DNA of 34,791 nucleotides from positions 1,504 through 36,294 of the forward strand of contig CADEGL010000022.1 of assembly GCA_902826885.1 (NCBI GenBank), in the 5' to 3' direction. Origin of the DNA: an uncultured Alphaproteobacteria bacterium (GTDB lineage Bacteria; Pseudomonadota; Alphaproteobacteria; CADEGL01). Below, in pieces: positions 1 through 7,090 of this stretch. The position numbers and the translations under genes were made by a program. The notes under the pieces were generated by a model that saw only the letters and a program-made list of their open reading frames with translations, was not told where the DNA came from and made no database searches. Position 1 is the first letter of the stretch, and the number at the start of each line of letters is the position of its first letter.

Positions 1-11
1 CACTCTGTCTT

Positions 12-629
12 TCAAACCTCCCGCACCTGATCGGGCAGTTCGTTCTTGTCGCTCGCCAGCGGGGGAAAATGCGGCGCGAGCAGCGTGGCGGAGTCCTTCA
101 GCGCCGTTTCCATCCCCTCGCCCAATTTCCCCGCCGCGATCGCGGCGGTGAGTTTGTCGATGGTGGCTTGCCACTGTTCTTGCGGCACCGCGTCGGCGAT
201 GCCGCGCTCGACCAGGATCTGAGCGTGGTGTTCGGCCAGCGAGACGAACAGCAGCACGCCCACCTTGCCGTGGGTGCGGCCCTGCACGTGCTGGGCGAAC
301 TGGGCCAGGGCCAGCCGCTCGGCCAGCGCGCGTTTGATGCGCCCGGGCGCCAGGCGGTGGCGCACGCCGGGGAAGCCGAGCGTCACGGCCAGGAGGATGA
401 ACACGGCGGCCACCGCCGAAAGAAGGATCGAGCCCGGCGTCATCGGTCGCGCGAGCATGAGCGCACCGCCCGCGGCCAGCGCCAGCCCCGTGCTCCACGC
501 CAAGGGATAGGCCGCGTAGCGGTCGGACGCGCGCGCCACGGTGACGGCGAACTCGGCCGCCGTGCGCGCTTCCGCCGCCGCCACGGCGGTCTCGATGCGC
601 TTCTTATCCGTTTCGCTCAATCGCAGCAT
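12..629 (-). CDS. TPM-domain membrane protein, third of the lemA cassette
   Basis: The 205-residue product has no signal peptide. It has two hydrophobic segments (about residues 43-60 and 67-87) close to the N-terminus, then a region typical of the TPM fold (TLP18.3/Psb32/MOLO-1, formerly DUF477), with a VGVLLFVSLAEHHAQIL core near 123-139. The family is widespread beside lemA, but its biochemical activity is poorly defined. The ATG at 629 lies three bases past the stop of the preceding TPM gene, so it is the last gene of a lemA-TPM-TPM-TPM operon. It differs in architecture from the other two TPM proteins, which have the domain first and the membrane helix afterwards. The family call is secure; the role is unknown. 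Confidence 0.85.
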   Translation of the reverse strand: MLRLSETDKKRIETAVAAAEARTAAEFAVTVARASDRYAAYPLAWSTGLALAAGGALMLARPMTPGSILLSAVAAVFILLAVTLGFPGVRHRLAPGRIKRALAERLALAQFAQHVQGRTHGKVGVLLFVSLAEHHAQILVERGIADAVPQEQWQATIDKLTAAIAAGKLGEGMETALKDSATLLAPHFPPLASDKNELPDQVREV

Positions 630-632
630 GTC

Positions 633-1400
633 TCACCACCGTCCCGTCGCGCCGCCGCCCCCGGAGGAGCCGCCGCCGCCTGAAAACCCGCCGCCCGAAA
701 ATCCACCGCCGCCGGAGCCGAACCCACCCCCGAAACCGCCATAGGAACGACCGCCGCCGCGATAGGTGCCGCGCGGACCGCCGCCGCCATCGGACATCAC
801 GATGACGATCACGATCACCACGAACAGGATGATGACCCATAGCGGCAGGCCCGTGTCCTCGGCCGGGTGCTGCGCCAGCGGCGCGCCCGCGCCGGTCCAG
901 CCCAACAAACGCAGAACCGCCACCGTGCCGGCCTCGATGCCTTGCTCATAGTTGCCCTGGCGGAAGGCAGGCAGGATGTCGTTCTCGATGATGATGCGGC
1001 TCTGGGCGTCGGTCAGTTCGCCCTCGAGCCCGTAGCCCACCTCGATACGCACCGCGCGTTCAGCGGGCGCCACCAGCAGCATCGCGCCGGTATTCACATC
1101 CTTTTGCCCGATGCCCCACGCGCGGAACAGGCGATTGGCGTAGTCCTCGATCGGCAATCCCTGCAACGTGGTCACGGTGACGACCACGACCTGGCGCTTT
1201 GTCTGCTGCTCGAAATCGGCCAGCCATGCGGTGATGCGTTCCTTCGACGCGGGCGACAAAAGCCCGGCCTCGTCCACCACCCGGCCCGTGAGCGGCGGGA
1301 AGTTCGGCTCGGCCCCCTGCACCGGCAACGCCGCGAACAACGCGAGCATCATCAGAGAGACCGACAGGTAGACGCGCGCAACGATCGCCATGCTCTTCAC
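633..1400 (-). CDS. YgcG-type TPM-domain protein with Gly/Ser-rich tail
   Basis: The 255-residue product has an N-terminal signal peptide ending near residue 30. A TPM domain spans about 34-168 and contains the typical VDEAGLLS opening and the GYGLEGELTDAQS stretch. A single membrane helix follows (185-202, very Ile/Val-rich), then a Gly/Ser/Phe-rich tail (204-255) that ends in GRW. This is the classic YgcG/DUF477 layout: domain in the periplasm, then a membrane anchor. The GTG start at 1400 overlaps the stop of the upstream TPM gene by four bases (GTGA), which indicates translational coupling. An in-frame ATG three codons on is an alternative start. Function inferred from the family: an envelope protein acting with LemA; no enzymatic role can be read from the sequence. 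Confidence 0.88.
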   Translation of the reverse strand: MKSMAIVARVYLSVSLMMLALFAALPVQGAEPNFPPLTGRVVDEAGLLSPASKERITAWLADFEQQTKRQVVVVTVTTLQGLPIEDYANRLFRAWGIGQKDVNTGAMLLVAPAERAVRIEVGYGLEGELTDAQSRIIIENDILPAFRQGNYEQGIEAGTVAVLRLLGWTGAGAPLAQHPAEDTGLPLWVIILFVVIVIVIVMSDGGGGPRGTYRGGGRSYGGFGGGFGSGGGGFSGGGFSGGGGSSGGGGATGRW

Positions 1401-2209
1401 CAGTGTCCCGAAGCGCCGGATTTCGGACGGCGCTTTCTCTTCCTGTTGCCCTTGTGCCGCTTCCGCGACTCTCCCCGCTTCTTCTTTTTTCCGTCCACGA
1501 ACGGAATGAACTCGTCCTCGTGGCCCGGATCGGTCCGGCGCAAGCCCGTGGGCGTCGTCTCATAAGTATAGACGATTTCCGAGCGGCCTTTCGGAAGGCC
1601 GCCGCCTTTGACGATGAGGACGAAGCCCGCCACCGCGAAATCGAAGAGCACCGCCAGCCAATGCGGGATGCGGATGCCGAACAGATAGCGGTCGCGGGGC
1701 GGCGGTTGAAGCGCGCCCGCGGCCTCGCCGGTCCAGCCCAGCCTTCGCATGATGGCGACGGAGCCGCTCTCCATCGCCAGGTCGAGCTGCTGTGCGCGCA
1801 ACGGCGGCAGAATGTCGTTCCGCAGCAGCACGCCACAGATCACGTCCGGCAGCCTGTCCTTGAGACCCGTCCCCACCTCGATCCGCACCCACATCTCGTT
1901 CGGCGCTTCCAAGAGGATGACGCCGTTCGCGATACCCCATTCGGTGCTGAGCCGGCGCGCGACGGGCGTGATGCCCTCGCCGTTCAACGACGGTAAGGTC
2001 GCCACCACCAGGCGATAGCCGGTCTCGCGCTGGAAATCGGCGGTCCAGGCCGCGATCCGCGCCTTGGAATCCGCGGCGAGGACACCGGCCGCGTCCACCA
2101 CGTCGCCGGTCAGCGGCGGGAATTCTCTCGCGTACGCGGGCGCGGACAGGACCAGCGACAGAAGCGCCGCCGCGAGGATGCTTCGCGGCGCGCGCACGGC
2201 GCGGGGCAC
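1397..2209 (-). CDS. TPM-domain protein with basic C-terminal tail
   Basis: The product is 270 residues, read from a GTG that shares one base with the lemA stop codon (TAGTG). Upstream of this GTG the frame only runs antisense-like through lemA, so longer starts are rejected. Residues 1-27 form a signal peptide (AYA cleavage). A TPM domain spans about 30-165 (FPPLTGDVVDAAGVL opening), with one helix at 183-200. The last 30 residues are very basic (241-264, runs of Lys and Arg). It is homologous to the next gene downstream but has a Lys/Arg tail instead of a Gly tail. The GTGLKDRLPD segment replaces the usual GYGLEGxLTD, so the canonical site is altered. Its role within the LemA cassette is unknown. 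Confidence 0.82.
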   Translation of the reverse strand: MPRAVRAPRSILAAALLSLVLSAPAYAREFPPLTGDVVDAAGVLAADSKARIAAWTADFQRETGYRLVVATLPSLNGEGITPVARRLSTEWGIANGVILLEAPNEMWVRIEVGTGLKDRLPDVICGVLLRNDILPPLRAQQLDLAMESGSVAIMRRLGWTGEAAGALQPPPRDRYLFGIRIPHWLAVLFDFAVAGFVLIVKGGGLPKGRSEIVYTYETTPTGLRRTDPGHEDEFIPFVDGKKKKRGESRKRHKGNRKRKRRPKSGASGHW

Positions 2210-2808
2210 TAGAATTTGACTTTGGGCGCCTGCTGGACTTCGTCGGCCACCGTGAAGGTCTCCTTCACCTTGGCGTCGGGGTACATGATCGCCGCGATCC
2301 ACTTGCCGGGGATGGTGCGCAGCTCCGTGTTGTACGCTTGGACGGCCACGATGTAGTCGCGCCGCGCGACGGCGATGCGATTCTCGGTGCCCTCCAACTG
2401 GGATTGCAGAGCGAGGAAATTCTGGTTGGCCTTGAGGTCCGGATAGCGCTCGACCGTCACCAGCAAGCGCGACAGGGCGCCCGAGAGCTGGGCCTGGTTC
2501 TCCTGGAATTGCTTGAAGGCGTCCGGGTTGGTCAGGATGTCGGGCGGGATCTGCATCTGCGTCGCCTTGGCGCGCGCCTCGACCACGGCTTCCAAAGTCT
2601 CCTGCTCGTGCGAGGCATAGCCCTTCACCGTCTCGACCAGATTGGGGATCAGGTCGGCGCGGCGCTGATACTGGTTCAGCACCTCGCTCCACGCGGCCTT
2701 CACCTTCTCGTCCAGCGTGGGCACGTTGTTGATGCCACAGGCCGAAAGGCTGGCCACGAGAAATGCCGCCAGCGCCACGCGCATTGTCTTGCCGAACCGT
2801 CCACCCAT
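2209..2808 (-). CDS. lemA: LemA family lipoprotein
   Basis: The product is 199 residues. The start at 2808 is chosen because GGAGG lies about eight bases upstream and the protein then begins with a normal lipoprotein signal; the frame is open further upstream without such support. The lipobox is LSAC with Cys24 as the acylated residue. The mature part is the helical LemA domain: DEKVKAAWSEVLNQYQRR and LIPNLVETVKGYASHE are hallmark segments, followed by long amphipathic helices. LemA proteins occur widely with TPM/YgcG proteins, and their molecular function is unresolved. The stop codon overlaps the GTG of the next gene, and three TPM genes follow in the same direction. The family assignment is firm. 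Confidence 0.93.
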   Translation of the reverse strand: MGGRFGKTMRVALAAFLVASLSACGINNVPTLDEKVKAAWSEVLNQYQRRADLIPNLVETVKGYASHEQETLEAVVEARAKATQMQIPPDILTNPDAFKQFQENQAQLSGALSRLLVTVERYPDLKANQNFLALQSQLEGTENRIAVARRDYIVAVQAYNTELRTIPGKWIAAIMYPDAKVKETFTVADEVQQAPKVKF

Positions 2809-2948
2809 GTCCGCCTCCGTCATTCGCGCGCGCATCATAGCCGCGACGGGGCGAAAAATCGCCATTTCCCAGCGAGCGCCGAGGGAACCCGGGCCCGTTT
2901 GGATGGATTTAAACCCATAGCACCCTTTTCCCGGCGAAGGAGGCGTCC

Positions 2949-3284
2949 ATGGCGCGCGGCGACAAGTCCGCCTACACGGACAAGCAGAAACGCAAGGCAG
3001 GCTATATCGAGGAGGGTTACGAGAAGCGCGGCGTCGGCCACGAGGAAGCCGAGCGGCGCGCATGGGCCACCGTGAACAAAGAAAGCGGCGGTGGGAACAA
3101 GAGCGGCTCCGGCCGCGGCGTGAAGGACACGCATGTCTCCGCGCGCAAGGGCGGGCGAATTGGCGGCAAAGCGGCGGCGGCGCGTCCCAAGAGCGCGCGC
3201 GCGGCCTCGGCTCGCAGGGCGGCCGCCACGCGCAAGCGCCGTGCGGCGCGGCGCGTTCCCGGCAACAAAAGAGGCCCCCGATGA
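2949..3284 (+). CDS. KGG-motif small basic stress protein ('plasmid stabilization' family)
   Basis: The 111-residue product matches proteins often labelled 'plasmid stabilization protein', with a conserved N-terminus (MARGDKSAYTDKQKRKAGYI, then EEAERRAWATVNKESGGG). A KGG-like element (RKGGRIGGKAAAARP, about 66-80) is followed by an Ala/Arg/Lys tail that resembles a histone H1 tail. The label is historical: there is no toxin or partition motif, and the neighbourhood is chromosomal. The N-terminal half could fold; the C-terminal half looks disordered and nucleic-acid binding (inference). AAGGAGG about six bases before the ATG is a strong ribosome binding site. The gene overlaps the following dehydrogenase by four bases (ATGA). 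Confidence 0.85.
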   Translation: MARGDKSAYTDKQKRKAGYIEEGYEKRGVGHEEAERRAWATVNKESGGGNKSGSGRGVKDTHVSARKGGRIGGKAAAARPKSARAASARRAAATRKRRAARRVPGNKRGPR

Positions 3285-4054
3285 GCGAGCAATGGGCTTT
3301 GGTGACGGGGGCGTCCAGCGGGATCGGCTTTGAACTGGCACGCTGCTTTGCGGTCGACAGACATCATCTGGTGATCACATCCGACGACGACGACGGGTTG
3401 CGCGACGCGGCCGATGTGCTGGCCGACGACGGCGCGGCCAGCGTGCAGTACACGGTGCGCGACCTGTCGCACCCGGACGGTGCGCTGCTTCTTTACCAGG
3501 ACGTGCGCGACATGGGCGTGAAGCCCGACTTCCTGGCCAACAACGCGGGCGTGGGCGTGTTCGGCAACTTCGCGCTGGAGACGGATTTTCAGTCCGAGGC
3601 CGCGATGATCCAACTCAACATCGTCTCGTTGGTGCAACTCACCAAGATGTACGCGCGCGACATGGTGCGGCAGGGCGGCGGTCGCATCCTCTTGACCTCG
3701 TCCGTCGCGGCGGTGGCGCCGACGCCCAACCTGGCCGTCTATTGCGGCACCAAGGCGTTCATCTACGCCTTCGCCGAGGCCATCGCCGATGAGTTGAAGG
3801 AGGCGGGCGTGAGCGTCACCGCGCTGATGCCCGATGCGACGGAAACGCGTTTCTTCGAACGCGCCGGCATGGAGGAGACGGAGCTGTATCAGGCTGACAA
3901 GGCCTCGGCCGCCGAGGTGGCGCAGACCGGATACCGCGCCATGATGCGCGGTGCCGACCACGTGTTGGCACCGCCCTTTATCGCGAACGTGCATGCGGCG
4001 CTGGCCGCCCTGTTCCCGAAACGAATGGTGACAGCCAGCTCGCGGGTGGAATAG
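3281..4054 (+). CDS. Short-chain dehydrogenase/reductase (SDR)
   Basis: The 257-residue product is a classical SDR. TGASSGIG (residues 9-16) binds the dinucleotide, NNAGVG is the structural motif, a Ser in LLTSSVA precedes the catalytic pair, and YCGTK supplies Tyr154 and Lys158. The acidic DDDD stretch after beta-2 (SDDDDG) would disfavour NADP phosphate and suggests NAD(H), although this is only an inference. The C-terminus (MPDATETRFFERAG, then AAEVAQTGYRAMMRG) is typical of the fatty-aldehyde or ketone reductase-like branch. The ATG is inside the stop of the preceding KGG protein, so the two are coupled. The substrate cannot be read from sequence. Confidence 0.9.
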   Translation: MSEQWALVTGASSGIGFELARCFAVDRHHLVITSDDDDGLRDAADVLADDGAASVQYTVRDLSHPDGALLLYQDVRDMGVKPDFLANNAGVGVFGNFALETDFQSEAAMIQLNIVSLVQLTKMYARDMVRQGGGRILLTSSVAAVAPTPNLAVYCGTKAFIYAFAEAIADELKEAGVSVTALMPDATETRFFERAGMEETELYQADKASAAEVAQTGYRAMMRGADHVLAPPFIANVHAALAALFPKRMVTASSRVE

Positions 4055-4070
4055 ACCGCGCGCTCCTTCC

Positions 4071-4113
4071 TATAACGGCGTGAACGCCGGACGTATAATG
4101 GCGGGAACGCCGG
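4071..4113 (+). repeat. Tandem 20-base direct repeat, each copy a hairpin, before allA
   Basis: Two copies, 4071-4090 and 4094-4113, match at 18 of 20 positions with a 23-base period. Each encodes a small hairpin: CGGCG-TGAA-CGCCG at 4076-4089 and GGCG-GGAA-CGCC at 4100-4111, with UGAA and GGAA tetraloops. The second copy contains a perfect TATAAT at 4094-4099, and the allA ribosome binding site (GGGGAGG, 4112-4118) directly abuts the second hairpin. It could be an operator pair, an mRNA structure or an expanded short repeat; no T-tract follows, so it is not an obvious terminator. Confidence 0.75.
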
Positions 4114-4123
4114 GGAGGACCGC

Positions 4124-4633
4124 ATGCCTTCGCTCCAAATTCCGACCGCGCCCTTGACCCGCGCGGCATTCGCGCCGTTCGGCGACGTGGTCGAGACCAA
4201 GGGTGCCGAGAATTTCAGCTACAACGACGGCTATGCCGTGCGTTTCCACGATTTGGCGCGCATCGAATGCACGGCCGAGGGCGGCCGGCCCTTGCTCAGC
4301 ATCTTCCGCGCCAAGCCGTTCGCCATGCCGCTGCGCATCGCGCTGATGGAGCGCCACCCGCTGTCGAGCCAGGCCTTCGTGCCCCTGGGCGAGGCCAAGT
4401 TTGTGGTCCTGGTGGCCGAGAAGTCGGCCCGGCCCGAGCCGGCGGACCTGCGCGCCTTCGTGACCGACGGCAAGCAGGGCGTGAACTATTGGCCCGGCAC
4501 CTGGCACCATCCGCTCATCGCGCTGAAGGAAGGCGACTTCCTCGTTATCGACCGCAGCGGCCCCGGCCCCGGCTTCACCCAGGATTACGACGAAGTGCGC
4601 TTCGACCGGGACGAGGTCACGGTCTCGATCTAG
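4124..4633 (+). CDS. allA: Ureidoglycolate lyase family protein
   Basis: The 169-residue product is the usual AllA length. The opening (PLTRAAFAPFGDVVE) and the core segments MERHPLSSQAFVPL, LRAFVTDGKQGVNYWPGTWHHPL and DFLVIDR are those of the cupin-like ureidoglycolate lyase family, which splits ureidoglycolate into glyoxylate and urea late in purine/allantoin breakdown. GTWHHPL holds conserved histidines of the family. The start has GGGGAGG six bases upstream. No other allantoin genes are adjacent, so the physiological substrate is inferred from family only. A second AllA-family protein lies at 33671-34255. Confidence 0.87.
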   Translation: MPSLQIPTAPLTRAAFAPFGDVVETKGAENFSYNDGYAVRFHDLARIECTAEGGRPLLSIFRAKPFAMPLRIALMERHPLSSQAFVPLGEAKFVVLVAEKSARPEPADLRAFVTDGKQGVNYWPGTWHHPLIALKEGDFLVIDRSGPGPGFTQDYDEVRFDRDEVTVSI

Positions 4634-4686
4634 AAAAACCTCACGCCGCGCCCGTCGAAGCGCGAGGTCCGCAGATTCTATGGAAA

Positions 4687-4703
4687 CTCACCCTTCGGGT
4701 GAG
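4687..4703. terminator. Hairpin between convergent allA and msrA
   Basis: CTCACCC and GGGTGAG pair perfectly (seven base pairs) around a three-base TTC loop. It lies between the allA stop (4633) and the msrA stop (4712). Downstream on the plus strand comes a T-rich stretch (GAGATATTTTA), and on the minus strand TTTCC. A weak two-way terminator is the likeliest reading. Confidence 0.5.
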
Positions 4704-4711
4704 GAGATATT

Positions 4712-5317
4712 TTAATGCCCCGCGGCGTCACCCCAGATCACCTTGAGGCGCGCGTCGCGCCCGCAGCCGTGGCGGTAGAACTCGTACTTCGCCTTGCTCT
4801 TGATGTAGTAGTCCTGATGGTAATCCTCGGCCGGATAGAATGCCCCGGCTTGCATGATCTGGGTGACGACCGGCCCCTTCAATGTGCCGGACTTCGCCAG
4901 CGCGGCCTTGGATTCCTCGGCCGCCTTCTTCTGCGCCTCGTCGGTATAGAAGATGCCCGTGCGGTATTGCGGGCCGGTGTCACAGAACTGGCCGGTCGAG
5001 TTGCCCGGATCGATATTGTGCCAGAACACTTCCAGTAGTTTCTCGTAACTGACCTTGGCCGGGTCATATTCGATCTTCACGGCCTCATAGTGGCCGGTCG
5101 TGCCCGAGGACACGGTGCGGTAGTTCGCCGTCTCCTGCGTGCCGCCGATATAGCCGGAGGTCGTCGAGGACACGCCGGGCAGCACGTCGAACGGCTGCTC
5201 CATGCACCAGAAACAGCCGCCCGCGAAGATGGCCGTCTTGGTTTCGGCCAACGCTTGCGCAGACGCGAAGACGGCGCACAGAAGGATGAAGGAAGCTGCG
5301 AAACGGCGAATCATCAT
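4712..5317 (-). CDS. msrA: Exported peptide-methionine (S)-S-oxide reductase MsrA
   Basis: The 201-residue product begins with a Sec-type signal peptide (cleavage near residue 24, QALA-ET). The MsrA domain follows: GGCFWCME with catalytic Cys35, the SGYIGG motif, GHYEAVKIEYDP, and the WHNIDPGNSTGQFCDTGPQYRTGIFY block. Cys185 near the C-terminus (RHGCGRD) is a candidate resolving cysteine. It repairs the S-form of methionine sulfoxide, here predicted in the periplasm. It follows msrB after 13 bases on the same strand, with AAAGG before the ATG at 5317; an ATG three bases later is an equal alternative. The family call is firm. Confidence 0.95.
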   Translation of the reverse strand: MMIRRFAASFILLCAVFASAQALAETKTAIFAGGCFWCMEQPFDVLPGVSSTTSGYIGGTQETANYRTVSSGTTGHYEAVKIEYDPAKVSYEKLLEVFWHNIDPGNSTGQFCDTGPQYRTGIFYTDEAQKKAAEESKAALAKSGTLKGPVVTQIMQAGAFYPAEDYHQDYYIKSKAKYEFYRHGCGRDARLKVIWGDAAGH

Positions 5318-5331
5318 CGGAGCCTTTCGGA

Positions 5332-5838
5332 TTACGCGGCGGCCGGGACGAAGATCATCGCGACGCCGTTCATGCAGTAGCGCTTGCCCGTCGGCGGCGG
5401 CCCATCGTCAAAGACATGGCCCAAATGCCCGCCGCAACGGCGGCAATGCACTTCCGTCCGTGTCATGAAGAAACTGTTGTCCTCGCTGGTGCCGACCGCG
5501 TTGTCGAGCGGCGCCCAGAAACTAGGCCAGCCCGTGCCGCTGTCGAACTTGGTCTTGGAGGAATAGACGGGCAACTGGCAGCCCGCGCATTGAAAGATGC
5601 CGGCGCGCTTCTCACGGTCCAGCGGGCTCGAACCCGCGCGCTCGGTGCCCTGCTCGCGCAGCACCTTGTACTGCTCGGGCGTCAGAAGCTTCTTCCACTC
5701 GGCGTCGGTACGGGTGATTTCGAACGTTGTTTTCGTGGCAGCCGCCTTCGCACCTCCCGGCCAAAAGCGCGCGGCGGCACCCAGCGCGATCACCGCGCCC
5801 CCCGCCAGCAAGAACTGCCTCCGGTTCAACCTAGCCAT
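5332..5838 (-). CDS. msrB: Tat-exported peptide-methionine (R)-S-oxide reductase MsrB
   Basis: The product is 168 residues from the ATG at 5838, which has GGGAG seven bases upstream; ATGs at 5844 and 5862 are possible but less well spaced. The N-terminus NRRQFLLAGG followed by a hydrophobic stretch is a twin-arginine signal. The MsrB domain has two zinc CxxC pairs (Cys84/Cys87 and Cys132/Cys135), FDSGTGWPSF, GGHLGHVFDDGP, and the catalytic Cys155 in RYCMNG (commonly RYCINS). It reduces the R-form of methionine sulfoxide. Together with the signal-bearing msrA just downstream it forms a two-gene exported repair pair, MsrB by Tat and MsrA by Sec. Confidence 0.95.
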   Translation of the reverse strand: MARLNRRQFLLAGGAVIALGAAARFWPGGAKAAATKTTFEITRTDAEWKKLLTPEQYKVLREQGTERAGSSPLDREKRAGIFQCAGCQLPVYSSKTKFDSGTGWPSFWAPLDNAVGTSEDNSFFMTRTEVHCRRCGGHLGHVFDDGPPPTGKRYCMNGVAMIFVPAAA

Positions 5839-5953
5839 GACCATGCTCCCGCCGTGTTCCAAACACGGGTAATACGTGCGGAGATGCTAGCTTGGATCAA
5901 GGCCGGACGGCATCACATGTCCGTGAGATCACGAATCCGTGAGCGAAACACGG

Positions 5954-6163
5954 CTATTCCGGCGGATACTCGTGCGGCGACTCGCCGACGTGAAACGTCC
6001 CATGTTTGGTGCATCTGACGTCCGTGCAGATCGTCACGTGCTCGCTTTGACCCACATGATATTTGCCGTTGTCCCGGCACTGGCCGTTCTCGCAGAGCGT
6101 CACGTGCTGCCCGGCGTGGTCCTGATTGAACCATTTGCATTTCGTGTTGGTGCACTTCGCCAC
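5954..6163 (-). CDS. Small Cys/His triple-repeat protein, putative zinc binder
   Basis: The product is 69 residues from a GTG at 6163 with an excellent purine-rich ribosome binding site (AGGGGAGGGGG). It consists of three repeats of the form C-x4-C-x6-H-x3/5-H: Cys4/Cys9/His16/His20, Cys24/Cys29/His36/His42 and Cys46/Cys51/His58/His64. The histidine arm is also similar between units (HAGQH, HVGQSEH, HVGESPH). I do not recognise a named family. The regular CCHH spacing strongly suggests three small metal sites (inference). There is no signal peptide. It stands alone between msrB and a PhyH gene, all on the minus strand. Confidence 0.8.
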   Translation of the reverse strand: MAKCTNTKCKWFNQDHAGQHVTLCENGQCRDNGKYHVGQSEHVTICTDVRCTKHGTFHVGESPHEYPPE

Positions 6164-6240
6164 CGCCCCCTCCCCTTACAAGGACGGTTAAAGGCTAAAG
6201 GTCCATCCGCCGAGAGAGCATAAGACGATATTCTTCCGTC

Positions 6241-7056
6241 CTACTCGACCTTGTAGAGCTTCATGGAAGCGTTCATCACCTTTTCGTAGGCGGCCACCGC
6301 CGGCGGGTCGTAGTCGCGGGTGGGCTCGGGTTCCAGGTCGAAATTCCCCGCGCGGTCGCGTCCGCGCACGAGGGTGGCCGACATGAAGCCGCCCTTCTGG
6401 TTCTTCACATGCGGCGGCGCGAACAAGCAGCCGAAGCCGATGCGCGGCCGGTCGGATGTGTTCGGCGCCGAGCCATGCACCACGTTGGCGTTATGGATCG
6501 AGATCTGGCCGGGCTCCAACGCCGCCGTCACGCGGCGGCCATCGCCGGTATCCAGTCCCACCACCTGGCGCGAGAATTTCAGCATGTGGTTCTCGGTCGG
6601 GATCAGCTCGTAGGGCACGTCGCCGAGCGTGTGACTGTTCCTGATGAACTGCATGGCGCCGTTATCGAGCTTGGAATCGGTCAAGGCGATCCACGCGTTG
6701 ATCGCGAGCGGCGGATCGAACTTCATGTAGGAGCTGTCCTGATGCCAGGCCACGAAGCCGGGATCGCGCGCGTCCTTCCACAGGAAGCCGGTCTCCAGGC
6801 ACACAATGTCCGGCCCGATCAAATCCTCGACCACGTCGAGTAGCTTCGGCGTGCGGATCAGCTTGGCCAGCGCGGTCAGCAGCAGATGCGGCTTGCCGCG
6901 CAGATGTTCCTTGGCGCGCTTGCCGCTTTCCTTTTCCCACACACCCGCCGCATCCAGAACCGCTTGCGCGTCCGCTGGCGGCATGACGGTGACCGGCGTG
7001 ACAAAACCCTCGCGGCGGTAATGGGCGACCTGATCTTCGGAAAGACTCTTGGGCAT
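6241..7056 (-). CDS. Phytanoyl-CoA dioxygenase (PhyH) family protein
   Basis: The 271-residue product is a non-haem Fe(II)/2-oxoglutarate oxygenase of the PhyH family. WHQDSS supplies His105 and Asp107 of the 2-His-1-carboxylate triad, and NANVVHGSAPNTSDRPRIG supplies the distal His and the 2-oxoglutarate-binding Arg. Because the Asp is present it should hydroxylate rather than halogenate. The N-terminus (LSEDQVAHYRREGFV) is the usual family opening. The substrate is unknown. The upstream 147 bases are AT-rich with palindromes and are shared with the divergent gene at 7204. It is less similar to the two PhyH proteins at 20.4-22.1 kb than those are to each other. Confidence 0.9.
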   Translation of the reverse strand: MPKSLSEDQVAHYRREGFVTPVTVMPPADAQAVLDAAGVWEKESGKRAKEHLRGKPHLLLTALAKLIRTPKLLDVVEDLIGPDIVCLETGFLWKDARDPGFVAWHQDSSYMKFDPPLAINAWIALTDSKLDNGAMQFIRNSHTLGDVPYELIPTENHMLKFSRQVVGLDTGDGRRVTAALEPGQISIHNANVVHGSAPNTSDRPRIGFGCLFAPPHVKNQKGGFMSATLVRGRDRAGNFDLEPEPTRDYDPPAVAAYEKVMNASMKLYKVE

Positions 7057-7090
7057 GCGGCGCTCCGTTCGTCCTGAAGCCCATCCTAGG

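Noticed and set aside
2210-2692. Upstream extension of the basic-tailed TPM gene into lemA
   Set aside because: The extra residues are lemA read in another frame; the signal peptide starts only at the GTG at 2209.
2949-3284. Possible plasmid maintenance gene, as its family label suggests
   Set aside because: The family name is historical; there are no partition, toxin or replication genes and the surroundings are chromosomal.
5920-5943. Direct repeat TCCGTGAG, two copies 16 bases apart
   Set aside because: Eight-base repeats are expected by chance, and there is no promoter context on either strand.
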